64,000 bases of DNA from Paramecium pentaurelia (lineage: Eukaryota > Ciliophora > Oligohymenophorea > Peniculida > Parameciidae), in contig CAJJDO010000150.1 of NCBI GenBank assembly GCA_905183005.1, positions 71,686-135,685 on the forward strand, given 5' to 3'. Shown one piece after another: positions 34,809 through 46,424 of the stretch (position 1 is its first letter; the number at the start of each line of letters is the position of its first letter). The translations under genes were made by a program, and so were the position numbers. Under the pieces are notes generated by a model, which was not told the origin of the DNA, searched no databases, and worked only from the letters and a program-made list of their open reading frames with translations.

Positions 34809-35905
34809 TCATTGTGAATTTTGAACTGTTTATTGTACAATCTCTTGATCCCACAACATTGCTAATTATACTTTTAAACTCTTTAGTAATTGATTTAATT
34901 AATCATCATTTTTTATTTAAGGATTTAATAAAATATTTCCATATAATTTTGTTATCAATTAAAAGAAGACCTCTACTGGATATTAATAATTATCTTTCCA
35001 ATTAATACCCAATAAGGATTTAGCTCTACCTATTAAATCAAAATATTGTGGTTGTACTCCTGCATTTGCTAAAATCCAAATAGATAATAGATTATTATAC
35101 ATTAGATTTGAGGGTTACATAATTCTAACTTTTACAGATTAATTTTATATATAGAATCTACCTAATACATCTTGATTCAATTCTATGATATTAACAATGA
35201 AGGATTTTGCAACTTAACAATTCTTATAAGAGTTCTCCATAAATTACATAACATAAAGATACGCATTCTCTATTTAATCAATTGGAAGAGATTCTTCAGT
35301 AAGTTTCGAGATTTATTTCCAAGAGGGTTGATTATATTGAATCTATTCTTGACTTTATATTTGCTCTTCCTTCTTAAAATAATTTATGATCTTTTCACTA
35401 ACAAGTACTAGAGGTTTTAAGATATTGGCAATAGGTCTAAGTTCTTCTTATTTGATTTATTCAACTTATTTGAAGGATTCTTGAGAAGGAGGTCTGCTTA
35501 ATTTCATTTTAGACCATAATTATTAGGCTGAGTAAAAGAATCCATCAAAAACTGGTCTAAAGTAGACATTTTCTAATTTAAATACTTATATATGATACCT
35601 ATTTTGTATGGTTATATTCTAAGAACAGCTTTCTCATAAAATTCTTCATGTTAACAATCTTCATTTTCTAACCATGTAAATAATAGATTTTCAAAACAAA
35701 ATTACCAAGCTAAATAATTGATAGAGCCATCTAATTCAATTGATATTGAATATCCTGCATAAATTCTCCATTCTTCTCCCAATGTTTATAGGAGTGCCTT
35801 TATAAACTTCTCCTTTTTTATTAATTAAGAGGTGTTTTCAAATAAGTTGAAATTACTATAATAACAATATTAAGTATCCCTGGATTACATATTTTATTAT
35901 AACAT
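34809..35905 (-). CDS. Conserved-looking hypothetical protein (356 aa)
   Basis: 356 codons plus TGA with one 26-nt intron (35573-35598) that cleanly joins the two halves. The N-terminal half has aromatic-rich globular segments (FIKALLQTLGEEWRIYAGYS, FCFENLLFTWLENEDCQHEE, YKIENVYFRPVFDGFFYSAQ). The C-terminal half is helical (LRPIANILKPLVLVSEKIIN, AYLYVMQFMENSYKNCQ, LLSIWILANAGVQPQYF). No transmembrane helix, signal or known motif. The composition is typical of a soluble protein. It faces the next gene head-to-head with 24 bp between start codons. Confidence 0.7.
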
Positions 35906-35929
35906 CTCTCAATTTCTTTAAAATATATA

Positions 35930-36394
35930 ATGGATTAAACAAATCATGAAATACTTGAATTAAAAATGGCATTTTTAACTTGTATGAAGAATAGTAAATA
36001 TTAAGAAGCACATTTAATCATACAAAAAAGTAAGATAATAAACATAATTAAAGTATTGAAGATTGATCCTAACAATCCATTAATTGGTAAATGCAATAAA
36101 TTTTTGACTGAATTCAAGTTTAAATTGGAGGAAAAAGAAAAAGAATTGAAAGAAGAAGAAGAAGATGATGAAGATGAAGATGATATAGAATAATAATAAT
36201 AAGCAGAAGATGATGAATCTGATGGAGTGGATCCAAATGATATACCTGATTTAGAAGAAGAATTAGGAATATAACATAATGAAGTAGAAATATAAGAAAG
36301 GAAAAAGCGATTATTTCAATTATTATAAAATGTTGATGCTGGAGATAAAGAAGCAGTTTTGGATGCAATAAAAAAATCAAAATAATAAAAATGA
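35930..36394 (+). CDS. Small acidic protein with a TPR-like N-terminus
   Basis: 146 codons plus TGA, one 24-nt intron (36030-36053). The first 60 residues (LKMAFLTCMKNSKYQEAHLI and ILKIDPNNPLIGKC) look like one TPR unit ('A/K-Y-x-x-A-x-x-x-x-x-x-x-L-x-x-x-P-x-N'). Then comes a strongly acidic run (EEEEDDEDEDD), followed by a short helical C-terminus (LQNVDAGDKEAVLDAIKKSK). Could be a chaperone-binding or ciliary protein; not identified. Confidence 0.7.
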
Positions 36395-36410
36395 TTATAT
36401 AATAATTTAT

Positions 36411-37532
36411 ATGGGTAAATCAATGTCTTGGATTTCAGCAGTTATTGCATCTGCATTTTGTTGGGCAACTGCAGACACTGCTTTCGATGTCATTTTGGAT
36501 AGTTAAGAATCAGATTTGCCATAAAAGAAATAGTAATTACCATAAAATATTCATCTTACTCATTCCTAAACAATGTTATTATGTGCTTTAACTACTTATA
36601 TTATTGTAATAAAATAATACTGATATTTAGATATTTGTATACTTTATTTATATAGAATTGATTGGTCCTTAGTATTCTGAATTAATAGGTAATTATTCAA
36701 TTTTTGGATCCATTTAATCATTACCACTTTTGATTATAAGTGGAATATTCTCCTATTATCATTATCATTTTATCATCAGAGCATTTGAAAATTCATCTAG
36801 TACAGTCATATTACCATTTTTATAAGTATTTATATAGTTTTAATTAGTTTTCTTCAATTTTTGCATTTCTATTTTCTATTCTACAAAATTATTTGTCTAA
36901 TAGGCCTTATTTATCTAGTTATTTGCATTTATTAGCTTATTTTCTGATACTTCTTGGAGGTTTAGCTCCAGCAACTGATGGACATTTGATTAAGATATTT
37001 TAATATTAATTTTGGTCTTAACCATTTGTTAAATTTGCTATCATTTCAGATATGTCACATGCTATATACACAAATATAATAAGTTATGTTGGTAAAGGAG
37101 AAAATGAAGGATAAGAATATAATATATATGGAAATATGGAATTTTTCATTCTAACACGTATTATGTTTGTTATCATATAAACTGCTAAATTGAATTTCAA
37201 TAGATAAATGTAATTAGAAATGATATAATTATTTAACAAACCCAAAAATTTAATTATAGGTACTATTATAGGTGAGATTATGACATTATTTGGTTATTTC
37301 AGTTCTGTTTATGCTTATTAAACATATTATTAAGTAAATAATTAAAGTAACATTTTAGGCTGGTGTTGTTAGTGCTAGTGAATCTTCATTGAATTTAATT
37401 ATAAATTTATTCTTAGCATATTTACTTAAGAAATACTTGAATATTGGGAAATAGGCATCATTACATAATTTAGGATTGAAGATTGTATCATGTGTAACAA
37501 TAAGCATTGGATTAACAATTGCTACAATATGA
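36411..37532 (+). CDS. Drug/metabolite-type (EamA-like) membrane transporter
   Basis: 349 codons plus TGA with three introns (25, 22 and 25 nt) that make the total exactly in frame. About ten hydrophobic helices, in two halves. The first opens SWISAVIASAFCWATADTAF, the typical EamA 'lWG' helix start. Later ones include IFGSIQSLPLLIISGIFSYY, YLHLLAYFLILLGGLAPATD and a last pair around SLNLIINLFLAYLL and KIVSCVTISIGLTIATI. Substrate unknown; DMT members move nucleotide sugars, amino acids or metabolites. The end lies 33 bp from the 3' end of the convergent coiled-coil gene. Confidence 0.7.
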
Positions 37533-37565
37533 TTTATTAATTTGTTTATAGTCAAATATTATAAT

Positions 37566-38468
37566 TCATGGTTATTCTTATAATTAAAGAAGCTGCTTCT
37601 TTTCTTCTAAAACCTTTTCCTTGAATTACCTTAAATATTGTTAATCCTATTATATATTGGAACGTTCTTTTAGAATAAATTAAGCTAATTATTCTACTGC
37701 ATCAATTTAGACATTTAACTAACACTGTACTTTATTTTTATTTCTTTGTAGACTCAATAATTGAGATACAAAAGTATTCAATTTCATTTGTAGTTTTTCC
37801 ATTTCATCTCTTCTATTATTTAATTGATTATCCTATTGAATTAGAAATATTTATACATATCTATATTACTCATCTTAACATTCATCTGTATTTTATTATT
37901 ACTTATAATAGTTTTATTCTTATTTAAGTAGATTTTGTTATTTTTGTTAGAGCAACTAAGATTGTTAATTTAATTTTCTTTATTTATCATTAAGTTTCTT
38001 TGTATTTTCTAATACTAAGTTTTTTTCTCTGTTAATTTATTCAATTTCATTACAATTTTTAAGGTATTTCTCTCTTTATTCATATTATAATTATGTAATT
38101 TGTTTTTGCAATTTTGAATTATCCCTTTTTAGCTTTTAGAGATTTGTTTCATTATTGAATATTTCTTAATTATCTTCATCATAAATGATTGTTTAAATTT
38201 CTTCATTTTCAATTTGTGAACTTGTATTAGAACGATGATCATATTTAGATTTTCTTCTCTTTTTGAAAGCAACTTGGTTTATAAAATTCTTTTCTATGGC
38301 TTATAACTTTTTCTAAATTGCAGATGTTGATTATTGAAGAGGATTAACATTTTCTTTTTTTTATTAGATTATCTTTGCTTGACTTGATAATATAGTTTAT
38401 AAATGATCATCCTTATTAGATTCTAGTGTTCTTTAAAAAAGAATTAAGAGAGTCTGTTCTAAATCCAT
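37566..38468 (-). CDS. Gln-rich coiled-coil protein
   Basis: 300 codons plus TGA, no intron. Begins MDLEQTLLILFQRTLESNKD. Residues about 55-75 are basic (AFKKRRKSKYDHRS), then a long heptad coiled coil runs to the C-terminus (NLQKLKRDNSKLQKQITQLQ, REKNLVLENTKKLNDKQRKL, MEKLQMKLNTFVSQLLSLQR). Very rich in TAA/TAG-encoded Gln. No other domain. Probably a structural or scaffold protein; not identified. Confidence 0.75.
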
Positions 38469-38625
38469 ATATTAAATTAACGTATATATATTAATTATAA
38501 GATGTCTAGTTAAATTATCTTTAATTTTAAGTTGAATGTAAATGTATATAATAAGGAAATTTGATATTACATTTTTTGTATAATAATGAGTAATTTAAGA
38601 GATATTAGTTTAATTAAAATTAAGG

Positions 38626-39469
38626 ATGAGTAATTAGGACGGCATTAACAATAATGCTGTATTTTAATTTCCTTCAGATTTGAAAATAAGAGAAGAGAAT
38701 CAATTAGATTCAATCTAAAAGAGTGAAGATGAAAAACTATAATTATTGTAGCCACATACCTAAAGTTCTTTACCTTCTGTTGAGTAATTAGAGATACTGC
38801 AAGCACCTTAATTGTTATAATACTTGTATTAAGTATAATGATTTGAATAGTTCATAAATGTCAATAGATGATCCTTAGCATTAATTAAGAAAATAGATGT
38901 CTATTGAATTGACTAGTCCATCTCCTTTGAAAAAGCAAAAAGAAAAGACTTATTAAACTTTTATAGAAATAAAGTAAGTAGAAAAAGAAGAAGAAGTACC
39001 TCACATCTAAACTAGAAGAAAAGTGAATAAAACAAATTATAATGTTGATGATTCTCCAACTGAAGAAGATGATTTCAAACCTTGTCATTGTGCTAAAACT
39101 CATTGTTTATAATTATATTGTTCATGCTTTCATAATCGAAGATCTTGTACTAATGAATGTTAATGTAATGATTGTTTTAATGATGGTAAACATGAAGAAG
39201 AAGTATTAAAAGCAGTTGAATAAATTAAATTAAAAGAATAAAGAGCATCTCATCATGATTTAGATTCATTTGATACTAAATAAGTATGGGGTTGTAAGTG
39301 TAAAAAGACTAAGTGTGTAAAAGGATATTGTGAATGTTTTATTAGAGGAAAGAAATGTACTTCTCATTGTTAATGTACAGAATGTGAAAATAAAAGATAA
39401 CCTAAATAACAAAAGTAAAAAACTTTAGGGGAAATAAATAAAAAAATAAAGAAAAAAAAATAGTCATGA
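38626..39469 (+). CDS. CXC-domain (tesmin/TSO1/LIN54-type) protein
   Basis: 272 codons plus TGA with a 25-nt intron (38826-38850). The C-terminal half has two Cys-rich CXC units: KPCHCAKTHCLQLYCSCFHN, RRSCTNECQCNDC, then WGCKCKKTKCVKGYCECFIR, GKKCTSHCQCTEC. This is the CRC domain, which binds zinc and DNA elements such as the CHR motif in LIN54. Usual spacing has a conserved RNPxxFxxK linker between units; here it is replaced by a Glu/Lys-rich linker without that motif. The N-terminal half is Gln/Ser-rich. Expected to be a nuclear DNA-binding regulator. Its stop codon touches the stop codon of the WD40 gene on the other strand. Confidence 0.9.
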
Positions 39470-42400
39470 TTATTTTTTTGAAATTTTCAATTTACCATGT
39501 AATTCATTCAAAATCTTGTGAAAATCATGGTGTTATCTTCTTGTTTAAAATCGAGATTAAGATATCTTACTTCTTGTTGCTAACATCTCTTTCTTTTCAG
39601 CATAATCAAAAAAATCTAAACTTTATCTTGTAAAAGTCCTTTTTGTATCATTTGTTGTTTTAGTTATTTTACTTTAATGTGTTCTTGTATCTGTTTTTAA
39701 TCTTGAACTTAATGCTTAAATAGAAAGATCTTCAAAGAATTTTTGATTATTATTAGATTCAGGAGTTAAATAATCTATGATCTCTTTTTTTTATTATCTT
39801 GAAAATTCAATTTAAATTCCTTATTATCTTTTTTATTAATTTTATTGATTTATCAATTCTTATTCATGTATCTCTTATTAATATTTACTTTATTTGATTT
39901 TTTCATCATAATAACGTAGAGAAGGTGGTAATTTAGGCGATAATTAAGGCATCTTTACATTATTACATAAACTAATCTTTCGTTTATTTAAAAAAGAATC
40001 TTTTAATTTCTATTGATTTCCAATAGGTTCTTTCTTTGTTAGAATATTAGTTAATTTATAATTCTTATTTATATGTTTTATTGAATTTTATCTTAACATA
40101 TTTTCTATATCATAAGCCTTTCTTTTTTCAGAATTTAATTATGGTAAAATCTATTAAAGTAATTCTAAAGAAAATAAAATTGTTGCTTTTAATTAATTTT
40201 TCTCATTTAATAATGATTACCATTAATAAGGAGTTGGATTATGAATTGAAAATTAACATATTTAAATAAAATCTGTTGAAAATACTTTTATGGTATCATC
40301 TATGCATGCTGATATTAAAAGTTAGGTTTTTTTATGAAATAATATTTCATATGGATCAACATAAAGGAAATTTAATTAAATGATCATATCATTATGAATT
40401 TAATCTACAGTTTCAAGTTATTCATCAAATGAAAAAATTGAATCCTTTAAAGTATGAGTAATATCTAATTCTGGATTATCTTTTAATCCTTTTAATATAC
40501 TAAATCTAATTAATGAATTCCTGAATTTTTATTTAATTTTACTACTCTACTCAAATTTAGATTCTCTCTTTTTAACTTAATCTTTAATCAAACGATTTTG
40601 AACTATTTAATAATTATCAATGAAATTCCCTTATAACTTATTATAAACAACTCTATATGGATTATAATTAGGTCTTTGACTAATCTATTCAAGTTTCTTG
40701 GTTACATTCTATAAATAATAATAAAGAATAAATTACTTTCTTCTCAAGTAATTAAGTAATATTAAATACTAAGGCTGAACCTCTATTTGTTGCAATATAT
40801 AATTTAAGTTCTTCTTTATGAAATTGTACCAACAAACGTGATGCAAAAGATCCATGAGTCATTAATTTATATTTATTATTAAAAAGACGTTTAACTTCAA
40901 TTTGTTCATCCCCTTCATCATATAATTCTATTAATTCCAATGAAGTTTTTGAAAACAAATTGCTCATAATACTTATACGATCTGGATATACACTCTTTAA
41001 TTTTTATATCAAAACAGCTTTCACAATATTTAAATGACCTTCTAAAGTGCATTACAATTTATCATTCTTCTAAACTAATTAAAATATAAAGATATCAGCT
41101 TAATTAGTACCTATAATTAAGAGTGGAAGAGAATCACAAAATATCATTGATGTAACAATAGCATTATCTTCTAATTATATTTATATTGATACACAATAGT
41201 ATTCCAAATTCCAAATTTAAATGAAATCTTCATAACTTATAGCTAATAAACCTTGTGCAATTGAAAGTTAACAAATACTAATACATATATTAACTGAAAG
41301 TTAACGTATTGCCCATTTATCCTTATAAATATTATCTTTACAAACATTTAATTGAGTTAGAGGTAAACATTTCAAAATTCCTTAAATAGAAACAATATGT
41401 AAAATTTTATAAGCTTCATCATATTATATTGATATGATTTCTTCTTAATAAAATGATTCCCATTATTATAGAATTTAACCATGTTTTAATGAAACCTTAT
41501 ATAAATCACCTTCAACTGTGCCAATTATAATTGAATATCCATGTTCAATTAAACATGATGCAGATATCTCATTTTAAAAATCACTCAAAATGTATTAAAT
41601 CTTACCAGTTATTATATCCTATATACGTATATCTGCCTTAGTTATTATAATATTTCTTTTATTCCATTGATCATAGATTACTTATAATAATTTTATTTAT
41701 TTATTAAGATGTAATTATTTTTCAAAACTTAAAGTTTATAACATATTTGCTACTAAACATAATTTATTACAATAAAACATTAATTGTTTAGTTAGAATTC
41801 TTGTTTATAAATTTACTGTTTGAGTCTATTATTATGATCTAATGTCCCATAATATAATCACATTTTTAGTATCTATAGAAATTAATAAAGCAGTCTATTC
41901 AATATGTTCAATACATTAAACAGTTGAAGAATGACCTACTAATTAACATTTTAGATTATAATCATTATATTAAGCATGTAATTCATAACAAGATATATAA
42001 TTATTAAATCCAATAGTAAAAATCAATTAGAATTGTCTACTACATACAACTTAATAGAGTATTTAATGTGATACTTGAAATTTAAATAAAAATTTCTATT
42101 CAAACATATCCCAACAACTAATTATATTAGGATTTGATGCTACTAATAACATCTATAAATGTATAACTTCTAATAATTATATGATACCTCCAGAAAATAC
42201 TTAATTTTATAAATTTTAATACTATCCTTATTCCAAATTCCAAATTTATAAACTTTTATTAGCTGATGTTATCCATAAATCTTACATTTCTATATAAGCA
42301 ATATGTTATAATTCTAATTAAGTTTCTATTTAATAATCATATGTATAATTATCTCTTTTATCCCAAAAAATTAAAGTGTTATTACGTAATACTACTCCTA

Positions 42401-43037
42401 ATCTTTATTATCTAATTGAATAATATCCATAAACTACAAAATTTCCATCTATCATATTTCTTGGTTATAACATCTTTTTAAATTAAAATTCATGTAACAT
42501 ACAAACACTTTCACAAAATTAGAGAATCAAAAATAAATCATTTTCTCCTTAGATTCCATATATGATTTAATTATTCATATGAATATTTTCAATTTTGAGT
42601 TGTGTTTACAATCTTCTTAACATACTAGGATTCAATCCCAAGATTTCAGGAGGTGAAATTTCTATATCAGTTAAATTACGTCGAGTTAGTTAAATTTTAT
42701 TATTTTATGAAGGTAAGAATTTAGCATTAAAATATTCACTACATATTTCTTGACTACTTATCAAATAATCAGTTATATGTTTTAATTTAAGTATTTTTTC
42801 ATTTTATTAAGACAATATCTCTTGATATAATTCAATCAGTTTGGATATCAATATTAATCCTTCAATTCCTTATTCATCAGTTTTATTAATGAAAAACAAA
42901 ACAAATTACTAAATATCTACTTAAGCATTATGATTCTCTTTAAAATGCTCTGCCAATTCAAATATGTATTGTTAGACTAATCCCAAAGTATCAAATTCAT
43001 AAACTTAATTTGATATCTATGATAATATTTCATCCAT
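39464..43037 (-). CDS. Large WD40-repeat protein
   Basis: 1181 codons plus TGA with only one intron (40709-40736, 28 nt). Many WD repeats are visible: TLIFWDKRDNYTYD, QIWNLEQGQY, NIISCWDMFEQ, HSSTVQCIEHIEQTALLISI, DTKNVIILWDIRSQQ, DIRIQDIITGK, DFIQIWNLEYYC, then a second set ending with VQRAVLIQKLKSVYPD-like and SALVFNIT. At least two beta-propellers are likely. The C-terminal 350 residues are Gln/Lys-rich and partly coiled coil (MPQLSPKLPPSLRYYDEK, RSKISQSRFQTRRQHHD). An EF-hand gene lies 24 bp upstream on the same strand; EF-hand plus WD40 in this order is the plan of WDR49/WDR64-type ciliary proteins. Function not established. Confidence 0.85.
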
Positions 43038-43061
43038 AGTTATTAAATATATTAATAATTA

Positions 43062-43718
43062 TCATTGTTTATGTCTTTCTGATTCAAATATCTCTCTCAG
43101 ATCTTACAGTCCAATCTTGCCATCTTTATCAACATCTAAACATTCTAAGAGTATTTCTTAATCTCTTTTATCTATTTTCCCATAACCTAAAACACTGAAC
43201 ACTTCTCCCAATCTATTAATATCTAAATTACCCTCTCCTTTTGGATCAAGAAGTGAAAAAGCCTATTCAAGAGGATCAAAATCTTATAATTCATTCTATT
43301 TAAGTAATTCATAAAGATCTTTACTCTTCAATTCTGGTTTACCTTAAGTCAATGCTTTGTATTCACTCTTTGGGAAATTAGGATTGATAGCAGGAATTTT
43401 CTTTTTTAATTCAAGTAATGAAATCTTAGTGCCTTTGTTCTTTTCATCTAAGATTTTGAATGCTTTTTCAATTTCTTCTAGTGTGATTTTAACTCCATCA
43501 ATTTGTTTGCTTTTTTCATTTAATTCAATAAGTCCTGCATCTTGTAATGCTTAGAAATTAATCATTTCTCTCATTGGAGAAACAGATTTTAAGGGAGAAC
43601 CTTAGCGAGTCTTTTCTAATTCAAGTTGTGCTCTTTGGAAATGAATAAGGGTTTTCTATAATTCTTTGTAGTCTATATTGGATGCTGGATTGAGTTTGGT
43701 TGGTTTAAGTGGTTACAT
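43062..43718 (-). CDS. EF-hand (calmodulin-like) protein
   Basis: 218 codons plus TGA, no intron. The C-terminal EF hands are clear: LLDPKGEGNLDINRLGEVFS and LECLDVDKDGKIGLQDLREI, the latter with a full D-x-D-x-D-G-x-I-x-x-x-D loop. An earlier pair is degenerate (AFKILDEKNKGTKISLLELK). The N-terminus is a charged helix (NIDYKELQKTLIHFQRAQLE). Ca2+ sensor by family. It is followed after 24 bp by the WD40 gene. Confidence 0.85.
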
Positions 43719-43895
43719 AAATGGAACTTGAAATTGATATTTATAATTAATGAAACAACATCAGGTGCAATTATCAGGAATGGAATTTTAGCCAATTAAT
43801 TAGAAATACTTTTTACATGAGAAAGAGAAGTTAAGACATGATCCTTTTGCAGATAGTTTGGAAAAATATTTCTCGTTGTTTAAAAGGAGGACAAT

Positions 43896-44357
43896 ATGTC
43901 ATTTCTTGCTGTGTATTTCGAATAAGTAAAAAGGCTTATAGCTGTGTTCTTTATTGGTCTCATGATCCCTTCTATCATATTGCAAGCAGAGTATATTGAA
44001 GTTGATGTTGATGAGGGCGTAGGTGAGTTTTAAATGAAGGATACATGGGATCCACCAATCAGTATATATATGTTTTCGAAATCTGATGATTTGTTGTTAG
44101 ATGTTCAATTATATTTGAATGATGAACCAATAGAAGAATTCACCATTCAAGAACAATTGATAATTAATACACAATACATTATAAAGAGTGAAAAACCTTA
44201 AACCTTCAGTAAGCTTATTTTTAACATAAGGGCAGCAGTTAGATTGATGGCACAGTTCGATTTCGTTCCTGAATCTTACTTAATTATCACTGTAGTGATG
44301 CTTGTTATATCATTACTCTACTCAATCCTAACATATGCTCGTTACAGATAACACTGA
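43896..44357 (+). CDS. Small protein with N- and C-terminal membrane segments
   Basis: 153 codons plus TGA from ATG 43896. The first hydrophobic stretch (RLIAVFFIGLMIPSIILQA) looks like a signal peptide or anchor, then comes a soluble beta-rich part (EYIEVDVDEGVGEF, DPPISIYMFSKSDDLLLDVQ), and a last membrane helix (YLIITVVMLVISLLYSILTY) with a short basic tail. The layout resembles p24-like cargo receptors but has no clear GOLD signature. An upstream frame from ATG 43750 (MKQHQVQLSGMEFQPINQKY) also looks coding and may be exon 1, but I found no intron joining the two. Confidence 0.6.
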
Positions 44358-45385
44358 ATTTGTTTATTGTATTTAGTTTCTACTTTTGTTTCAATGTAAT
44401 TCAATTCTTATTCTTAATTGTCTTCTATTATTTCAAGTTTGTAATCACAAAAAAATCAAACAATATCAAAGTATTATCTAATTGCCTTCTTCCAATCTAA
44501 CATCTTCATTACTGTTATAAAATGATCAATAATCATATTATAACAAGAATTAAATATATCTTAAATCTAATATTTTCAGAAATACTAAATAAAATACATT
44601 CATTTTTTACAAGTAGCAATTTAGAATAAATTTTGAAAAAGTAAATGATAATTTTATCCTATAATAAACTAGAATTACAAAAAATAACTAAATAAGTCTT
44701 ATAGAACATCTTCCTAATTTTATTTGAATTAATATTTACCAAACGCAAAGCTATTTATTAAAAATTTGACAAAAAAAATGATTCAAAATATCATAGTAAA
44801 ATTACTTAAAGTATTTGAATTCTTCATCAGAGTTCTATTATCATATGATAATAATAATCATTCACAATAAATCTATTAAATATCTTATGTGTTCTAAGTA
44901 ATTTATAATTCATTTACTTAAAAATAATATATACTAAGATAATTAAGACTAGTTGGATTGAGTATTGAAGAAAATCCTTCTTATAGATGATCAAATTAAA
45001 GAAGCATATATAAAGAGTAATAAATTTAAGATAGAAGGGGTAAATGAAATTATAGGATATAAACTTAAGTAAGAAATGATGATCTTCATTTTTACTTGTC
45101 AACTACATAAATCATATAATAGGTTGTTATCAATATCTAGATTTAATTGGAATCATTCAATTAAATAGAAATCCTAGATATGAGGTAAATTATGTTTCAC
45201 TGAACATTTTATTAGAAAAAGTAAAGAAAGAGAGAACCCTAAAAAAATAAAGATTATTAATGAGATTTAAGTTAAAGTATTAAAATCAAAAGAATGATTA
45301 TATAAAAAATTCACAATATTAATTTATCATGAATGTCTTTTTTACAAAGAGAATAGAATTAATATATAATATCAATTGTTTTAAC
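44358..45385. other. Intergenic, AT-rich (about 1 kb)
   Basis: Between convergent genes; no motif-bearing frame on either strand. Unusually long gap for this genome. Confidence 0.6.
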
Positions 45386-46129
45386 TCATAATATAAATAA
45401 TAATGATATCAAACCTACAAACAATTGATAACTATATTGTTCAAAACAGGCAAAGCATTTATTCTTATCAAATCCACAAGTATTTCCATTACATAAATAT
45501 CCAAAAGCAATGCTTTAACAGTTTTTATATTGACATTTATCATGATTCCATTAGCATTCATCAATAAAAGTACAAGAAATATTGTCCTATTTTTAATATT
45601 AAAATGAAAATACCTTAATATCTGTACATACTTATGGTTAACATGTTGAATCCACATATTTACATTAAGGGAATTGGCTTAAACACATAAATTCTGTAGT
45701 TAAGGATTTACAATCAGTCATTTCTTAACATCTATTATTGAATGGATCTGCAACACAAGAATTACCATTTTATAACTTCCCATTGCATTAATCAATTTTA
45801 AGGGATGAGCAATCTTTATTAATTGAACATTTTAAATTTGTGTAATCATAATAACAACCTTAATATTAAGTGCATTATTAAGGTAATAATGCCTGACATG
45901 TTTCTTCATATGCTTTGAACGTAGAACATTTATCATCTTTCCATAAACAGAGAGGTGATTTACACTTCTCTTGATATGGAATGGCTTCGCATTTTTATTC
46001 TGAACAAACTCCATTTACAAATAGACAATAGCCATAAGCAAAACAGGATGATTAATCTGTGAATTTACTACAGCTGCATTATCCATTTATTGTGACGAAT
46101 AGTATAAATAAAGTTATTGTTTTCCACAT
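45386..46129 (-). CDS. Secreted Cys-rich protein, probably GPI-anchored (surface-antigen-like)
   Basis: 238 codons plus TGA with a 27-nt intron (45587-45613). The N-terminal signal peptide is MWKTITLFILFVTINGQC. Then about 30 Cys occur in repeating units of 'C-x-W/Y-x-x-x-x-C-x-x-x-x-x-C' type (CSKFTDQSSCFAYGYC, CKSPLCLWKDDKC, CQALLPQQCTQYQGCYYDY, CGFDKNKCFACFEQ). The C-terminus is hydrophobic without a cytoplasmic tail (QLFVGLISLLFIL), as expected for GPI attachment. Paramecium immobilisation antigens and related surface proteins have the same plan but are far larger; this would be a mini member. Confidence 0.82.
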
Positions 46130-46424
46130 TTATTTAATATTTATTATTAATTTAGCACTCCATAAAATTTATTAATCACATATTCTTATCTATATTCTTT
46201 ATTGATTCCAAATTGTATTTAATGTATATTCATATAATACATTTATTAACAACTCATGATTATACTCATTAATTTTTATGTAATAACCTATAGAAGAAAT
46301 AGATTAATTTATTCTTGGCTTCAATAATCAAACAAGCAACTCTTTAATTTAATCAAATATCAATTAAGAACAACTATTAGTATAAAATACTAGACTTTTA
46401 CAATAATTGAATGAATAATAAAGG
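46130..46424. other. Intergenic, AT-rich
   Basis: Divergent promoter space between the Cys-rich gene and the bZIP gene; no motif recognised. Confidence 0.5.

Noticed and set aside
36120..36380. Minus-strand Leu/Ile-rich hydrophobic frame
   Set aside because: Mirror of the Glu/Asp-rich acidic stretch of the small TPR-like protein; acidic codons reversed give Leu/Ile/Phe.
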